A stretch of 64,000 nt of DNA from Enterobacter asburiae (GCF_024599655.1 NZ_CP102247.1:3224001-3288000), one strand, 5' to 3'; numbered from the stretch's first letter, positions 53,211-63,406 are shown. Numbers and translations: made by a program. Notes: a model not told the origin generated them from the letters alone.

Positions 53211-55823
53211 TCAGGCCAGTGCCTTAGCAATCTTCTCGTACAGATCGCCAGACAGGTTCTCCAGCCCTTTCAGCTGCTCAAGCGCGGCACGCATCTTCGC
53301 CTGACGCTTCGCATCATAACGCTTCAGACGGATCAGCGGCTCAATCAGGCGGGACGCCACCTGCGGGTTACGGCTGTTCAGCTCGGTCAGCATTTCCACC
53401 ATGAACTGATAACCGCTGCCGTCTTCAGCGTGGAACGCCGCCGGGTTGCTGCTGGCAAACGCGCCAATCAGAGAGCGCACGCGGTTTGGGTTGCTCAGGG
53501 TAAAGGAGCGATGCTTCAGCAGGCTGCGCACTTTGCTGAGCGCATCGGCTGCCGGGCTGGTCGCCTGCAGGATGAACCACTTGTCCATCACCAGGCCATC
53601 CTGATGCCACTTGTCGTCGTACTCCTGCATCAGCGCATCACGACACGGCAGTTCGGCGGCAACGCTTGCGCCCAGCGCGGCCAGCGCGTCGGTCATGTTA
53701 TCCGCTTCGTGATACTGCTTGCTCACCAGGGTGTTCGCCAGCCCGGTTTCACCAAACGCCAGATAGCGCAGGCAGGTATTGCGCAGAGAACGTTTACCAA
53801 TGTCCGCGTGCTCAACGCGATACGCGTCAAGCTTATTGGCGTTATAAATGGCCAGGAACTCATCGGCCAGTTCTGCAGCCAGCGTACGGGTCAGCGCTTC
53901 ACGCACCGCCACGATGGCAATCGGATCGATGATATCAAACAACTCGGCGATTTCAGTCGCTGACGGCAGGGTCAGAATTTCAGCGGCCAGCGCCGGGTCA
54001 ATCTTCTCATCCAGTAGGATCGCGCGGAACGCGTCAGCCACGTGGACAGGCAGCGACAGCGGCTGGCCCTGCTGATGACGGTTAACGTTGATCTTAATGT
54101 AGGTCGCCAGCAGGCTTTGCGCCGCATCCCAGCGGGAGAAGTCGTTACGCGCGTGACGCATCAGGAACGTCAGCTGCTGATCGCTCCACTTATACTCCAG
54201 CTTCACCGGCGCGGAAAATTCGCACAGCAGCGCAGGTACCGGCTGGAAGTAGACGTTATCGAAGATAAAGGTCTGCTCGGCCTGGGTCACGTTCAGCACG
54301 TGGTGTACCGGGTGGCCGCCCTTCTGGAGTGGGATAACTTTGCCTTCGTTATCGTACAGCTCAATGCTGAACGGAATATGCAGCGGATATTTCTCTTCCT
54401 GCTCCGCCGTCGGCGGCGTGCGCTGGCTGATGGTCAGGGTGTACTGCTCGGTTTCCGGATTGTAGTCGTCTTTGACGGTAACAATCGGCGTACCGGCCTG
54501 GCTGTACCAGCGGCGGAAGTGGGAAAGATCGACATTAGAGGCATCTTCCATTGCCTGCACAAAATCGTCGCAGGTGGCCGCGCTGCCGTCATGACGCTCG
54601 AAATACAGCTGCATCCCTTTCTGGAAGTTCTCCTCACCCAGCAGGGTGTGGATCATGCGGATAATTTCAGCGCCCTTCTCGTACACCGTCAGGGTGTAGA
54701 AGTTGTTCATCTCGATGACTTTATCCGGGCGGATCGGGTGCGCCATTGGGCTGGCATCTTCCGCAAACTGCAGACCACGCATGGTGCGCACGTTGTTGAT
54801 GCGGTTCACCGCGCGTGAACCCAGATCGGAGCTGAATTCCTGATCGCGGAAGACGGTCAGGCCCTCTTTCAGGCTCAGCTGGAACCAGTCGCGGCAGGTA
54901 ACGCGGTTACCGGTCCAGTTGTGGAAATATTCATGGCCGATAACGCGTTCGATGTCGAGGTAGTCTTTGTCCGTTGCGGTATCGGTACGCGCCAGCACGT
55001 ATTTGGAGTTAAAGACGTTAAGGCCTTTGTTCTCCATTGCGCCCATGTTGAAGAAATCGACGGCGACGATCATATAGATGTCGAGGTCATATTCGAGGCC
55101 GAAGCGCTCCTCGTCCCACTTCATGGAGTTGATGAGGGAGGTCATTGCCCACGGCGCACGGTCAAGGTTGCCGCGGTCAACAAACAGTTCCAGCGCTACG
55201 TCGCGGCCTGAACGCGTTTTGAAGGTGTCGCGCAGCACGTCGAAATCCCCCGCCACCAGCGCAAACAGGTAGCACGGTTTCGGGAAGGGATCCTGCCACT
55301 GCACCCAGTGACGGCCATTCTCCAGCTCGCCTTCGCCTACGCGGTTACCGTTGGAGAGCAGGAAGGGATACAGAGTTTTATCGGCGATGATTTTGGTGGT
55401 GAAGCGCGCCAGGACGTCCGGACGGTCGAGATACCACGTAATGTGGCGGAACCCTTCCGCTTCACACTGGGTACACAGCGCCACGCCTGACTGGTAAAGC
55501 CCTTCCAGCGCGGTGTTGGCGGCAGGGCTAATTTCATTCACGATGCGCAGCGTAAACTGTTCCGGCAGGTTGTCGATGACCAGCTGGTTGTTTTCTTCTT
55601 TATAGTCTGACCAGGCTTCATCATTAATATGCAGGGAGACCAGCGTCAGGTCTTCACCATCCAGACGCAGCGGCACCGCAGTTGCGCTGTGGCGCGTCAC
55701 CTGGCTCACCGCCGTGACAACGGTTTTAGTGGCATCCAGGTCAAAAGTCAGATCGATTTCGCTAATCAGGTAATCCGGCGCACGGTAGTCGTGGCGGTAT
55801 TTGGCTTGTGGCTGTTGTGTCAT
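53211..55823 (-). CDS. pepN: PepN, aminopeptidase N
   Basis: 870 residues, M1 zinc metallopeptidase and the main cytosolic aminopeptidase. Exopeptidase motif GAMENKG, zinc site VIGHEYFHNWTGNR with the distal Glu in LKEGLTVFRDQEF. Length as in E. coli. Divergent from pncB. Confidence 0.97.
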   Translation of the reverse strand: MTQQPQAKYRHDYRAPDYLISEIDLTFDLDATKTVVTAVSQVTRHSATAVPLRLDGEDLTLVSLHINDEAWSDYKEENNQLVIDNLPEQFTLRIVNEISPAANTALEGLYQSGVALCTQCEAEGFRHITWYLDRPDVLARFTTKIIADKTLYPFLLSNGNRVGEGELENGRHWVQWQDPFPKPCYLFALVAGDFDVLRDTFKTRSGRDVALELFVDRGNLDRAPWAMTSLINSMKWDEERFGLEYDLDIYMIVAVDFFNMGAMENKGLNVFNSKYVLARTDTATDKDYLDIERVIGHEYFHNWTGNRVTCRDWFQLSLKEGLTVFRDQEFSSDLGSRAVNRINNVRTMRGLQFAEDASPMAHPIRPDKVIEMNNFYTLTVYEKGAEIIRMIHTLLGEENFQKGMQLYFERHDGSAATCDDFVQAMEDASNVDLSHFRRWYSQAGTPIVTVKDDYNPETEQYTLTISQRTPPTAEQEEKYPLHIPFSIELYDNEGKVIPLQKGGHPVHHVLNVTQAEQTFIFDNVYFQPVPALLCEFSAPVKLEYKWSDQQLTFLMRHARNDFSRWDAAQSLLATYIKINVNRHQQGQPLSLPVHVADAFRAILLDEKIDPALAAEILTLPSATEIAELFDIIDPIAIVAVREALTRTLAAELADEFLAIYNANKLDAYRVEHADIGKRSLRNTCLRYLAFGETGLANTLVSKQYHEADNMTDALAALGASVAAELPCRDALMQEYDDKWHQDGLVMDKWFILQATSPAADALSKVRSLLKHRSFTLSNPNRVRSLIGAFASSNPAAFHAEDGSGYQFMVEMLTELNSRNPQVASRLIEPLIRLKRYDAKRQAKMRAALEQLKGLENLSGDLYEKIAKALA

Positions 55824-56030
55824 AGAAAACCTTATGCATCGTTTGTCGAGTAACGTTTCAATATATTCCTGTTGCGCAAAACGCGCTATGCAGAATGTTC
55901 ATCTTTTCAGGGGCAAAACCGTTTTTTGCTACATTTGTATAACACGGGGCACAAAATGCCCTCGACCATAAAACGCGCTTATGTTGTGATCGGGGTTCAA
56001 TAAATCACTAAACAAGGTATACTCCGGAGT

Positions 56031-56048
56031 TGTTTATTGTACTAAACG
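56031..56048 (+). promoter_or_regulatory. NadR box upstream of pncB
   Basis: TGTTTATTGTACTAAACG matches TGTTTA-N6-TAAACA with one mismatch. It ends 29 bases before the pncB ATG. NadR represses nadA, nadB and pncB when NAD is plentiful. The rest of the 254-base pepN-pncB gap shows a TATACT-like -10 at 56018-56023 and no gene. Confidence 0.82.
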
Positions 56049-56077
56049 CTCCTGTGAGAGGATGCTACTGCGCACCT

Positions 56078-57280
56078 ATGACTCAATTCGCTTCTCCAGT
56101 TCTGCATACGTTGCTGGATACCGACGCGTATAAACTGCATATGCAGCAAGCCGTTTTCCACCATTACTATGACGTTCATGTCGCGGCGGAATTCCGCTGT
56201 CGTGGCGACGACTTGCTTGGTATCTACGCAGACGCCATTCGTGAACAGGTCAATGCTATGCAGCATCTGACGCTGCAGGACGAGGAATATCAGTGGCTTT
56301 CTGGCCTGCCTTTCTTCAAAGCCGACTACCTGAACTGGCTGCGCGATTTCCGCTATAAGCCGGAGCAGGTCACCGTGCTTAACGATAACGGCAAGCTGGA
56401 TATTCGCCTTGAAGGGCCGTGGCGGGAAGTGATCATGTGGGAAGTGCCGCTTCTGGCGGTGATCAGTGAACTGGCTCACCGCTACCGTTCGCCGGAAACG
56501 GGCGTCGAGCAGGCGGTCGCCGCGCTGGAAAATAAACTCGCTGCTTTCTCTACGCTGACCGAAGGGCTGGACATGTCCCGCTTCCGCCTGATGGACTTTG
56601 GCACCCGCCGCCGTTTCTCGCGTGACGTTCAGGAAGCCATCGTTAAACGTCTGCAGCAGGAGCCGTGGTTCGTGGGCACCAGTAACTACGATCTGGCGCG
56701 CCGCCTCAGCCTGACGCCGATGGGCACCCAGGCGCACGAGTGGTTCCAGGCGCATCAGCAGATCAGCCCCGACCTGGCTAACAGCCAGCGCGCGGCGCTG
56801 GCCGCATGGCTTGAGGAGTACCCGAATCAGCTCGGGATCGCCCTCACCGATTGTATTACGATGGATGCCTTCCTGCGCGACTTTGGTCCCGAGTTCGCTG
56901 AACGTTACCAGGGTTTACGCCACGACTCCGGGGATCCGGTTGAATGGGGCGAGAAGGCCATTGCCCATTACGAGAAACTCGGCATCGATCCGATGAGCAA
57001 GGTGCTGGTCTTCTCCGATAATCTCGACCTGGCGAAAGCGGTCGAACTCTATCGCCATTTCAACACCCGGGTGAACCTGAGTTTCGGAATTGGTACCCGT
57101 CTGACCTGCGATATTCCTCAGGTAAAACCTCTGAATATCGTCATCAAACTGGTGGAATGTAACGGCAAGCCGGTGGCAAAACTCTCCGACAGCCCGGGTA
57201 AAACCATCTGCCATGACAAAGCGTTTGTCCGCGCATTGCGCAAAGCGTTCGATCTTCCCCAGATCAAAAAAGCCAGTTAA
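56078..57280 (+). CDS. pncB: PncB, nicotinate phosphoribosyltransferase
   Basis: 400 residues, the E. coli length. Makes nicotinate mononucleotide from nicotinate and PRPP, helped by ATP through a phospho-His. Catalytic region GLRHDSGDPVEWGEKA and phosphate-binding SFGIGTRLTCD. ATG 56078 is preferred over 56030, which falls within the operator. Confidence 0.97.
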   Translation: MTQFASPVLHTLLDTDAYKLHMQQAVFHHYYDVHVAAEFRCRGDDLLGIYADAIREQVNAMQHLTLQDEEYQWLSGLPFFKADYLNWLRDFRYKPEQVTVLNDNGKLDIRLEGPWREVIMWEVPLLAVISELAHRYRSPETGVEQAVAALENKLAAFSTLTEGLDMSRFRLMDFGTRRRFSRDVQEAIVKRLQQEPWFVGTSNYDLARRLSLTPMGTQAHEWFQAHQQISPDLANSQRAALAAWLEEYPNQLGIALTDCITMDAFLRDFGPEFAERYQGLRHDSGDPVEWGEKAIAHYEKLGIDPMSKVLVFSDNLDLAKAVELYRHFNTRVNLSFGIGTRLTCDIPQVKPLNIVIKLVECNGKPVAKLSDSPGKTICHDKAFVRALRKAFDLPQIKKAS

Positions 57281-57288
57281 GCGCTTAC

Positions 57289-57307
57289 GGGAGCCTTCAT
57301 GGCTCCC
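57289..57307 (+). terminator. pncB terminator
   Basis: Stem GGGAGCC, TTCAT loop, GGCTCCC, followed by a pyrimidine-rich tract (TTCTCCTTGTTTATTT). Confidence 0.7.
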
Positions 57308-57446
57308 TTCTCCTTGTTTATTTCTCAATTCTTCTCTTTTGACTGCGAAATTTACTTGTCTGATAGCGGATGGCAGGTAACATAGATATCCCCCCATAAG
57401 GGTGGACAAGTGTCTATTTTTTCCGACTATTAACAGAGAGAATATT

Positions 57447-58847
57447 ATGAGCGTTGTGCCTGTAGCCGACGTACTCCAGGGCCGTGTCGCCGTTGACCAG
57501 GAAGTCACCGTGCGCGGATGGGTGCGTACCCGCCGAGATTCTAAAGCTGGCATCTCCTTCCTTGCCGTCTATGACGGTTCCTGCTTTGATCCTGTACAGG
57601 CCGTCATTAATAATTCTCTGCCCAATTACAATGATGACGTTCTGCGCCTGACAACGGGTTGTTCGGTCATTGTGACTGGCGTTGTGGTGGCATCACCTGG
57701 CCAGGGCCAGAGCTTCGAAATTCAGGCCTCTGCGATTGAAGTCACCGGCTGGGTTGAAGATCCGGACACCTATCCGATGGCGGCAAAACGTCACAGCATC
57801 GAATATCTGCGTGAAGTCGCCCACCTGCGTCCGCGTACCAACCTGATTGGTGCGGTGGCGCGCGTGCGTCATACGCTGGCGCAGGCGCTGCATCGTTTCT
57901 TCGATGAGCAGGGTTACTTCTGGGTGTCTACTCCGCTGATCACCGCCTCCGATACGGAAGGTGCCGGTGAGATGTTCCGCGTCTCGACGCTGGACATGGA
58001 AAACCTGCCGCGCACGCCTGAAGGTAAAGTGGACTATGACAAAGACTTCTTTGGTAAAGAAGCTTTCCTGACGGTATCCGGTCAGCTCAACGGCGAAACG
58101 TACGCCTGTGCGCTGTCTAAGATCTACACCTTTGGCCCAACCTTCCGTGCCGAAAACTCCAACACCAGCCGTCACCTGGCGGAATTCTGGATGCTGGAGC
58201 CTGAAGTGGCGTTCGCCGACCTGGACGATGTTGCGGGTCTGGCGGAAGCGATGCTGAAGTATGTGTTCAAAGCGGTGCTGGAAGAGCGTCCTGACGACAT
58301 GAAATTCTTCGCAGAACGCGTAGACAGCGATGCTGTGGCCCGTCTGGAGCGTTTCGTGTCCGCCGACTTTGCACAGGTGGACTATACCGACGCGGTGGCG
58401 ATCCTCGAGAAATGCGGTGAGACGTTCGAGAACCCGGTTTACTGGGGCGTTGACCTGGCGTCTGAGCACGAACGCTATCTGGCTGAGAAGCATTTCAAAG
58501 CGCCGGTTGTGGTTAAAAACTACCCGAAAGACATTAAGGCCTTCTATATGCGCCTTAACGAAGACGGTAAAACCGTGGCAGCGATGGACGTACTGGCGCC
58601 GGGCATTGGTGAAATCATCGGTGGCTCTCAGCGTGAAGAGCGTCTTGACGTGCTGGACGCGCGTATGGAAGAGATGGGGCTCAACCCAGCTGACTACAGC
58701 TGGTACCGCGATCTGCGTCGTTACGGTACCGTACCGCACGCTGGTTTTGGTCTGGGCTTCGAGCGTCTGATTGCCTACGTTACCGGTGTTCAGAACGTAC
58801 GTGACGTGATTCCTTTCCCACGTACTCCACGTAACGCCAGCTTCTAA
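57447..58847 (+). CDS. asnS: AsnS, asparaginyl-tRNA synthetase
   Basis: 466 residues, class IIb: N-terminal OB-fold anticodon-binding domain (VTVRGWVRTRRDSKAGISF), motif 2 FRAENSNTSRHLAEFWMLEPE region, and motif 3 GFGLGFERLIAYVTG. Charges tRNA-Asn. ATG 57447 follows AGAGAG. Gene order pncB-asnS-ompF-aspC as in E. coli. Confidence 0.98.
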   Translation: MSVVPVADVLQGRVAVDQEVTVRGWVRTRRDSKAGISFLAVYDGSCFDPVQAVINNSLPNYNDDVLRLTTGCSVIVTGVVVASPGQGQSFEIQASAIEVTGWVEDPDTYPMAAKRHSIEYLREVAHLRPRTNLIGAVARVRHTLAQALHRFFDEQGYFWVSTPLITASDTEGAGEMFRVSTLDMENLPRTPEGKVDYDKDFFGKEAFLTVSGQLNGETYACALSKIYTFGPTFRAENSNTSRHLAEFWMLEPEVAFADLDDVAGLAEAMLKYVFKAVLEERPDDMKFFAERVDSDAVARLERFVSADFAQVDYTDAVAILEKCGETFENPVYWGVDLASEHERYLAEKHFKAPVVVKNYPKDIKAFYMRLNEDGKTVAAMDVLAPGIGEIIGGSQREERLDVLDARMEEMGLNPADYSWYRDLRRYGTVPHAGFGLGFERLIAYVTGVQNVRDVIPFPRTPRNASF

Positions 58848-58862
58848 TCGGTACAAGACTAA

Positions 58863-58892
58863 AATGGCCAGCTTATGCTGGCCATTATTTTA
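58863..58892 (+). terminator. asnS terminator
   Basis: Stem AATGGCCAGC (58863-58872), TTAT, GCTGGCCATT (58877-58886), then ATTTTATT. Confidence 0.9.
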
Positions 58893-59229
58893 TTCTGTAT
58901 TGTCAGTTTTCGTCAGCGCAAAGTCAGCGTCTTTAAACCTTCACCCCGTCACAACCACTACCTGTTACGTTTTGTTTCCGCGAAATATCTAGCCACAAAA
59001 AATAAACCCCATTCTTATTGCGATTATTACTTCCTCAAGCGATAGCACAAATTTCAACCACTTTTACAGCCATCCAGAAGTCTTTTTGGGGTCATAAGAA
59101 AAACAGAGTCGTTTAACGTCTGTTTATACGAATCACCTTTATCTCAATTAATCATAAGCAATTCATATATATAGGATAGGTTTTGCCGTTTAATTCGCCA
59201 GGCGGGTCTGAAGTTTGAGGTGGTTCACA

Positions 59230-59453
59230 AAGTTCCCAAAAATACATATTTAGTTACACATAATTTCTTTTGGTTACTTAATCTTGATAATTGTAGCACT
59301 TTCAGGCTAGCGAAACGCTTCGCCGAATGGAAAGATGCCTGTCAGATACATAAAGACACCAAACTCTCATCAATAGTTCCGGAAATATTTATTGACAGAA
59401 TTTATTGACGGCAGTGGCGAGTGTCATAAAAAAACCAATGAGGGTAATAAATA
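59230..59453 (+). promoter_or_regulatory. ompF promoter, OmpR region and leader
   Basis: The stretch TTGTAGCACTTTC...GAAACG...GAATGGAAAGATGCCTG...ACATAAAGACACCAAACTC corresponds to the E. coli ompF promoter and start, placing transcription near 59345 and a leader of about 110 bases. T/A-rich sequence upstream (59240-59290) is where OmpR dimers bind. The leader ends TGAGGGTAATAAATA, the region paired by MicF in E. coli. The earlier part of the 606-base gap (58893-59229) has no gene I can support. Confidence 0.8.
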
Positions 59454-60587
59454 ATGATGAAGCGCAATATTCTGGCAGTGGTAATCCCTGCCCTGCTGGT
59501 AGCCGGTGCAGCTAACGCTGCAGAAATCTATAACAAGAACGGCAACAAACTGGATCTGTACGGAAAAGTTAATGCTGAGCGTGACTTCGTTACTAATGGC
59601 GATAACACTAACAACTCAGATTCAACTTACGCACAGATCGGTTTCAAAGGCGAAACTCAGATCAACGACCAACTGACCGGTTATGGTCAGTGGGAATACC
59701 GTGCACTGGCCAGCTCTGCGGAAGGTGAACAGTCTGCAAACAACTCTACTCGTACTCGTCTGGCATTCGCTGGCCTGAAAATGGCTGACGCTGGCAGCCT
59801 CGACTACGGCCGTAACTACGGTATCGTATACGATGTAGAATCCTACACCGACATGGCGCCAACCTGGTCCGGCGAAACATGGGGCGGCGGCAATGTTGAT
59901 AACTACATGACCAGCCGTTCTACTGGCCTGCTGACCTACCGTAACAACGATTTCTTTGGTCTGGTTGATGGTCTGAGCTTCGGCCTCCAGTACCAGGCTA
60001 AAAACGAGCGCGCTGACCTGCGTCGTGCGAATGGCGACGGTGTTGGTTACTCTGTAGCTTATGACTTCGGCAGCGGCTTTGCTCTGACTGGCGCATACAG
60101 CAATGCTAACCGTACTCTTGACCAGAAGGCCGATGGTAAAGGCGACAAAGCCGAAGCATGGGCAATTGGCGGTAAATACGATGCAAACAGCCTGTATCTG
60201 GCTGCTGTATACGCTGAAACCCGCAATATGAGCCTCCTGGCTAACACCACCGGTTCCAACACTCCTGATGCTTCTGGTGACGTGTTCAACGTAGCGAACA
60301 AAACCCAGAACTTCGAAGTTATCGCTCAGTACCAGTTCGACTTCGGTCTGCGTCCATCCCTGTCCTACGTTCAGAGTAAAGGTAAAAACCTGAACACCGT
60401 ATCTGGCGGCGATGCAGATCTGGCTAAATACGTTGAAGTTGGTGCTACTTACTACTTCAACAAAAACTTCAACGTGTCTGCTGACTACCGCATCAACCTG
60501 ATCGACGAAGATCAGGCCAAGCGCACTGGCGGCGGCTGGGTTGGTACCGACGACCAGGTTGGTCTGGCAGCTGTTTACCAGTTCTAA
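59454..60587 (+). CDS. ompF: OmpF-type general porin (Omp35/OmpK35-like)
   Basis: 377 residues: signal peptide MMKRNILAVVIPALLVAGAANA, a 16-strand barrel ending in the C-terminal Phe of AAVYQF. Trimeric water-filled channel for small solutes and beta-lactams. Loop 3 reads SYTDMAPTWSGETWGGGNVDNY instead of the PEFGGD form of E. coli OmpF, closer to Klebsiella OmpK35 from memory. Position between asnS and aspC marks it as the ompF orthologue. Confidence 0.93.
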   Translation: MMKRNILAVVIPALLVAGAANAAEIYNKNGNKLDLYGKVNAERDFVTNGDNTNNSDSTYAQIGFKGETQINDQLTGYGQWEYRALASSAEGEQSANNSTRTRLAFAGLKMADAGSLDYGRNYGIVYDVESYTDMAPTWSGETWGGGNVDNYMTSRSTGLLTYRNNDFFGLVDGLSFGLQYQAKNERADLRRANGDGVGYSVAYDFGSGFALTGAYSNANRTLDQKADGKGDKAEAWAIGGKYDANSLYLAAVYAETRNMSLLANTTGSNTPDASGDVFNVANKTQNFEVIAQYQFDFGLRPSLSYVQSKGKNLNTVSGGDADLAKYVEVGATYYFNKNFNVSADYRINLIDEDQAKRTGGGWVGTDDQVGLAAVYQF

Positions 60588-60617
60588 TCAGTACACCACT
60601 TTGTTATATGCTTAATG

Positions 60618-60642
60618 AACAGGGCTTCGGCCCTGTTTTTTT
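60618..60642 (+). terminator. ompF terminator
   Basis: Stem AACAGGGC (60618-60625), short TTC loop, GCCCTGTT (60630-60637), then T-run. Confidence 0.9.
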
Positions 60643-60771
60643 ATGCGTGACAGAAAATAATGGCGACTTTTGAAAAGCCGCACGCTTTTCGTCGCAAACG
60701 GTTGGCATTTTGTAAATCTACCGTTAACCTGATAGCGGATTTCACTTCTGTAATCACAATGGAACTTCGTC

Positions 60772-61962
60772 ATGTTTGAGAACATTACCGCCGCTCCTGC
60801 CGACCCTATTCTGGGCCTGGCCGATCTGTTTCGTGCCGACGACCGCCCTGGCAAAATCAACCTGGGTATTGGTGTATATAAAGATGAAACCGGCAAAACT
60901 CCGGTACTGACCAGCGTTAAGAAAGCTGAGCAGTATCTGCTGGAAAACGAAACCACCAAAAACTACCTCGGTATTGATGGTATCCCTGAATTTGGTCGCT
61001 GCACCCAGGAGCTGCTGTTCGGTAAAGGCAGCGCAATTGTGAGTGACAAACGTGCCCGTACAGCACAGACCCCAGGCGGTACCGGTGCGCTGCGCGTGGC
61101 GGCGGATTTCCTGGCGAAAAACACCTCTGTTAAGCGCGTATGGGTGAGCAACCCAAGCTGGCCAAACCACAAGAGCGTGTTTAACTCTGCGGGTCTGGAA
61201 GTGCGTGAATATGCTTACTACGACGCGGCAAACCACTCTCTCGACTTTGACGGCCTGCTGGCGAGCCTGAGCGAAGCGCAGGCAGGTGACGTGGTGCTGT
61301 TCCACGGCTGCTGCCACAACCCAACCGGTATCGACCCGACGCTTGAGCAGTGGGAACACCTGGCGAAGCTGTCCGTAGAAAAAGGCTGGCTGCCGCTGTT
61401 TGACTTTGCCTACCAGGGCTTCGCCCGTGGTCTGGAAGAAGATGCCGAAGGCCTGCGCGCGTTCGCCGCGGTGCATCAGGAGCTGATTGTCGCGAGTTCT
61501 TATTCCAAGAACTTCGGTCTGTACAATGAGCGCGTAGGTGCCTGTACGCTGGTTGCAGCTAACGAAGAGACCGTTGATCGTGCGTTCAGCCAGATGAAAT
61601 CGGTTATCCGCGCGAACTACTCTAACCCACCGGCACACGGTGCGTCTGTTGTTGCCACCATCCTGAGCAACGATGCGCTGCGCGCTATCTGGGAACAAGA
61701 GCTGAACGATATGCGCCAGCGCATTCAGCGCATGCGCCTGCTGTTTGTGAACACCCTGGCTGAGAAAGGCGCGGACCGCGACTTCAGCTTTATCATCAAA
61801 CAGAACGGCATGTTCTCGTTCAGCGGCCTGACCAAAGAGCAGGTTCTGCGTCTGCGTGAAGAGTTTGGCGTGTACGCCGTAGCGTCTGGACGCGTGAACG
61901 TTGCAGGCATGACGCCTGACAACATGGCGCCACTGTGCGAAGCGATTGTCGCCGTACTGTAA
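60772..61962 (+). CDS. aspC: AspC, aspartate aminotransferase
   Basis: 396 residues, PLP-dependent class I; interconverts aspartate/2-oxoglutarate and oxaloacetate/glutamate. The PLP Lys is in SSYSKNFGLYNERVG, the cofactor-binding Asp/Tyr in PLFDFAYQGFARG, and the substrate-carboxylate Arg in ASGRVNVAGM. Near-identical to E. coli. Confidence 0.98.
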   Translation: MFENITAAPADPILGLADLFRADDRPGKINLGIGVYKDETGKTPVLTSVKKAEQYLLENETTKNYLGIDGIPEFGRCTQELLFGKGSAIVSDKRARTAQTPGGTGALRVAADFLAKNTSVKRVWVSNPSWPNHKSVFNSAGLEVREYAYYDAANHSLDFDGLLASLSEAQAGDVVLFHGCCHNPTGIDPTLEQWEHLAKLSVEKGWLPLFDFAYQGFARGLEEDAEGLRAFAAVHQELIVASSYSKNFGLYNERVGACTLVAANEETVDRAFSQMKSVIRANYSNPPAHGASVVATILSNDALRAIWEQELNDMRQRIQRMRLLFVNTLAEKGADRDFSFIIKQNGMFSFSGLTKEQVLRLREEFGVYAVASGRVNVAGMTPDNMAPLCEAIVAVL

Positions 61963-61974
61963 TTTGCGCCCATA

Positions 61975-62003
61975 AAAAAAGCCTGCGCTATGCAGGCTTT
62001 TTT
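61975..62003. terminator. Bidirectional terminator between aspC and gloC
   Basis: GCCTGC (61981-61986), GCTAT loop, GCAGGC (61992-61997) with A-run before and T-run after. Confidence 0.9.
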
Positions 62004-62012
62004 TTATTCTGG

Positions 62013-62660
62013 TTACCAGACAGGCATTTCATCCTGAAGGAACGGGTTATGGAGCCGTTCATAGCCCAGCGTCGACATCGGACCGTGTCCAGGAATAAAC
62101 GTAACGTCATCGCCCAGCGGCAATAACTTTTGTTTAATCGACTGAATCAGCTGCCCGTGGTCGCCGCGCGGAAAATCGCTGCGTCCTACGCCACCTTTGA
62201 AGATCACATCGCCGGAAATCAGCAGACGGGACTGGTCATCAAAGAAGACGATATGGCCTGGCGTATGCCCAGGACAATGCAACACCTGTAAAGTCACATT
62301 CCCTACGTTAACGCGCTCTCCCTCGTTTAGCCAGCGATCGGGCGTCAGGGGCTGACACTCATCAAGGCCAAACATGCGGCTTTGGGCGGGTAACCCCTGC
62401 AGCCAGAACTCATCTTCTTTTTCCGGGCCGATCACCGGCACACCATAGTGTTCAGCCAGTTCAGCCGCAGCACCTACATGGTCAAGATGACCATGAGTGA
62501 GCAAAATCTGCATCAGCGTGACGCCGCTTGCTGCGACTTCCTGCTTGATTTTCTCAGCGTCACCGCCGGGATCGACAAGCGCGGCCAGTTTAGTCTGTTC
62601 GCACCAGATCAATGAACAATTCTGGGAGAACGCGGTAACCGGAATAATACGATAGTTCAT
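62013..62660 (-). CDS. gloC: GloC/YcbL, type II glyoxalase
   Basis: 215 residues, metallo-beta-lactamase fold with the metal motif LTHGHLDHVGAAAEL, then HCPGHTPGH and SGDVIFKGGVGRSDF. Hydrolyses S-lactoylglutathione in methylglyoxal detoxification, linking functionally with mgsA in this window. Follows mepK by 20 bases, same strand. Confidence 0.94.
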   Translation of the reverse strand: MNYRIIPVTAFSQNCSLIWCEQTKLAALVDPGGDAEKIKQEVAASGVTLMQILLTHGHLDHVGAAAELAEHYGVPVIGPEKEDEFWLQGLPAQSRMFGLDECQPLTPDRWLNEGERVNVGNVTLQVLHCPGHTPGHIVFFDDQSRLLISGDVIFKGGVGRSDFPRGDHGQLIQSIKQKLLPLGDDVTFIPGHGPMSTLGYERLHNPFLQDEMPVW

Positions 62661-62680
62661 ACTGCTCCTGTGTTTCGTTA

Positions 62681-63232
62681 TTACCAGTGCCGAACCGGAC
62701 CGGTATCAATATGCACAAAGTTGCTGCTGGGGTAATATCCTACACCACCTGCGCGCATAGATAACGCGGCTTTGCGAATATTGGCTAACGAAACGCCTTC
62801 AATATGGAAATCCATTGCCTGTCCCTTCGTGTGATAGCTTTTTTTCGCTACCCCGCGGCTGTGGGCGCGCAGTTCATTATTGGTATCAATCGAGCGATAG
62901 CCAGAGATGAGCTGCACCGGCTTGCTGGTGCCCAGCAGGCCCTGAAGGCGGAAAATCTGATCAAACAGTCCTGGATCGATGGCTTTTATTTTATTCGCGC
63001 GGAAATCACGGAAAAAATGGTTAAGTCTTGCTAATTCATCCTGAATATAGCCTCTGCCATCAAAAAACTCCGCTTTTAGCGACTCACCGGTATGAAGATT
63101 GTTGAGCGTTAAAACTCGCGGACGAGGTGTCGAGAGGGTGGCAAATGCTGGCGTCGGCAGGATGGCCGCTGCGCCAAGCGCAACGCCACCTAACGCCAGC
63201 AGTTTGCGGCGATTAGCGTCAAATTTGTCCAT
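62681..63232 (-). CDS. mepK: MepK/YcbK, murein endopeptidase
   Basis: 183 residues, DUF882/M15-like. N-terminal twin-arginine signal (NRRKLLALGGVALGAAAILPTPAFA). Zinc ligands are in SRGVAKKSYHTKGQAMDFHIEG and NFVHIDTG. E. coli MepK cuts 3-3 (L,D) cross-links, so it pairs with the neighbouring L,D-transpeptidase. Confidence 0.94.
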   Translation of the reverse strand: MDKFDANRRKLLALGGVALGAAAILPTPAFATLSTPRPRVLTLNNLHTGESLKAEFFDGRGYIQDELARLNHFFRDFRANKIKAIDPGLFDQIFRLQGLLGTSKPVQLISGYRSIDTNNELRAHSRGVAKKSYHTKGQAMDFHIEGVSLANIRKAALSMRAGGVGYYPSSNFVHIDTGPVRHW

Positions 63233-63406
63233 GATAATCAGGTCTACAGGTAAAAGAAATCGTAATATGCTTAGCGCACGAAGGGCACCATAACTGGCAA
63301 AACCAGGTACGTCAAGGCGCCCAACCCCAGTGAATATGCGGCTTGCAGCGATATAGCCCCCTATTCACCATAACTTACGACAATCATTTTTCCCGAACTG
63401 CTTCAT

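Noticed and set aside
57693..58856. 387-codon open frame opposite asnS
   Set aside because: Shadow of asnS on the other strand, rich in His/Arg/Val, no motif and no credible start context.
60754..61698. 314-codon open frame opposite aspC
   Set aside because: Antisense of a highly conserved gene; no supporting motif.
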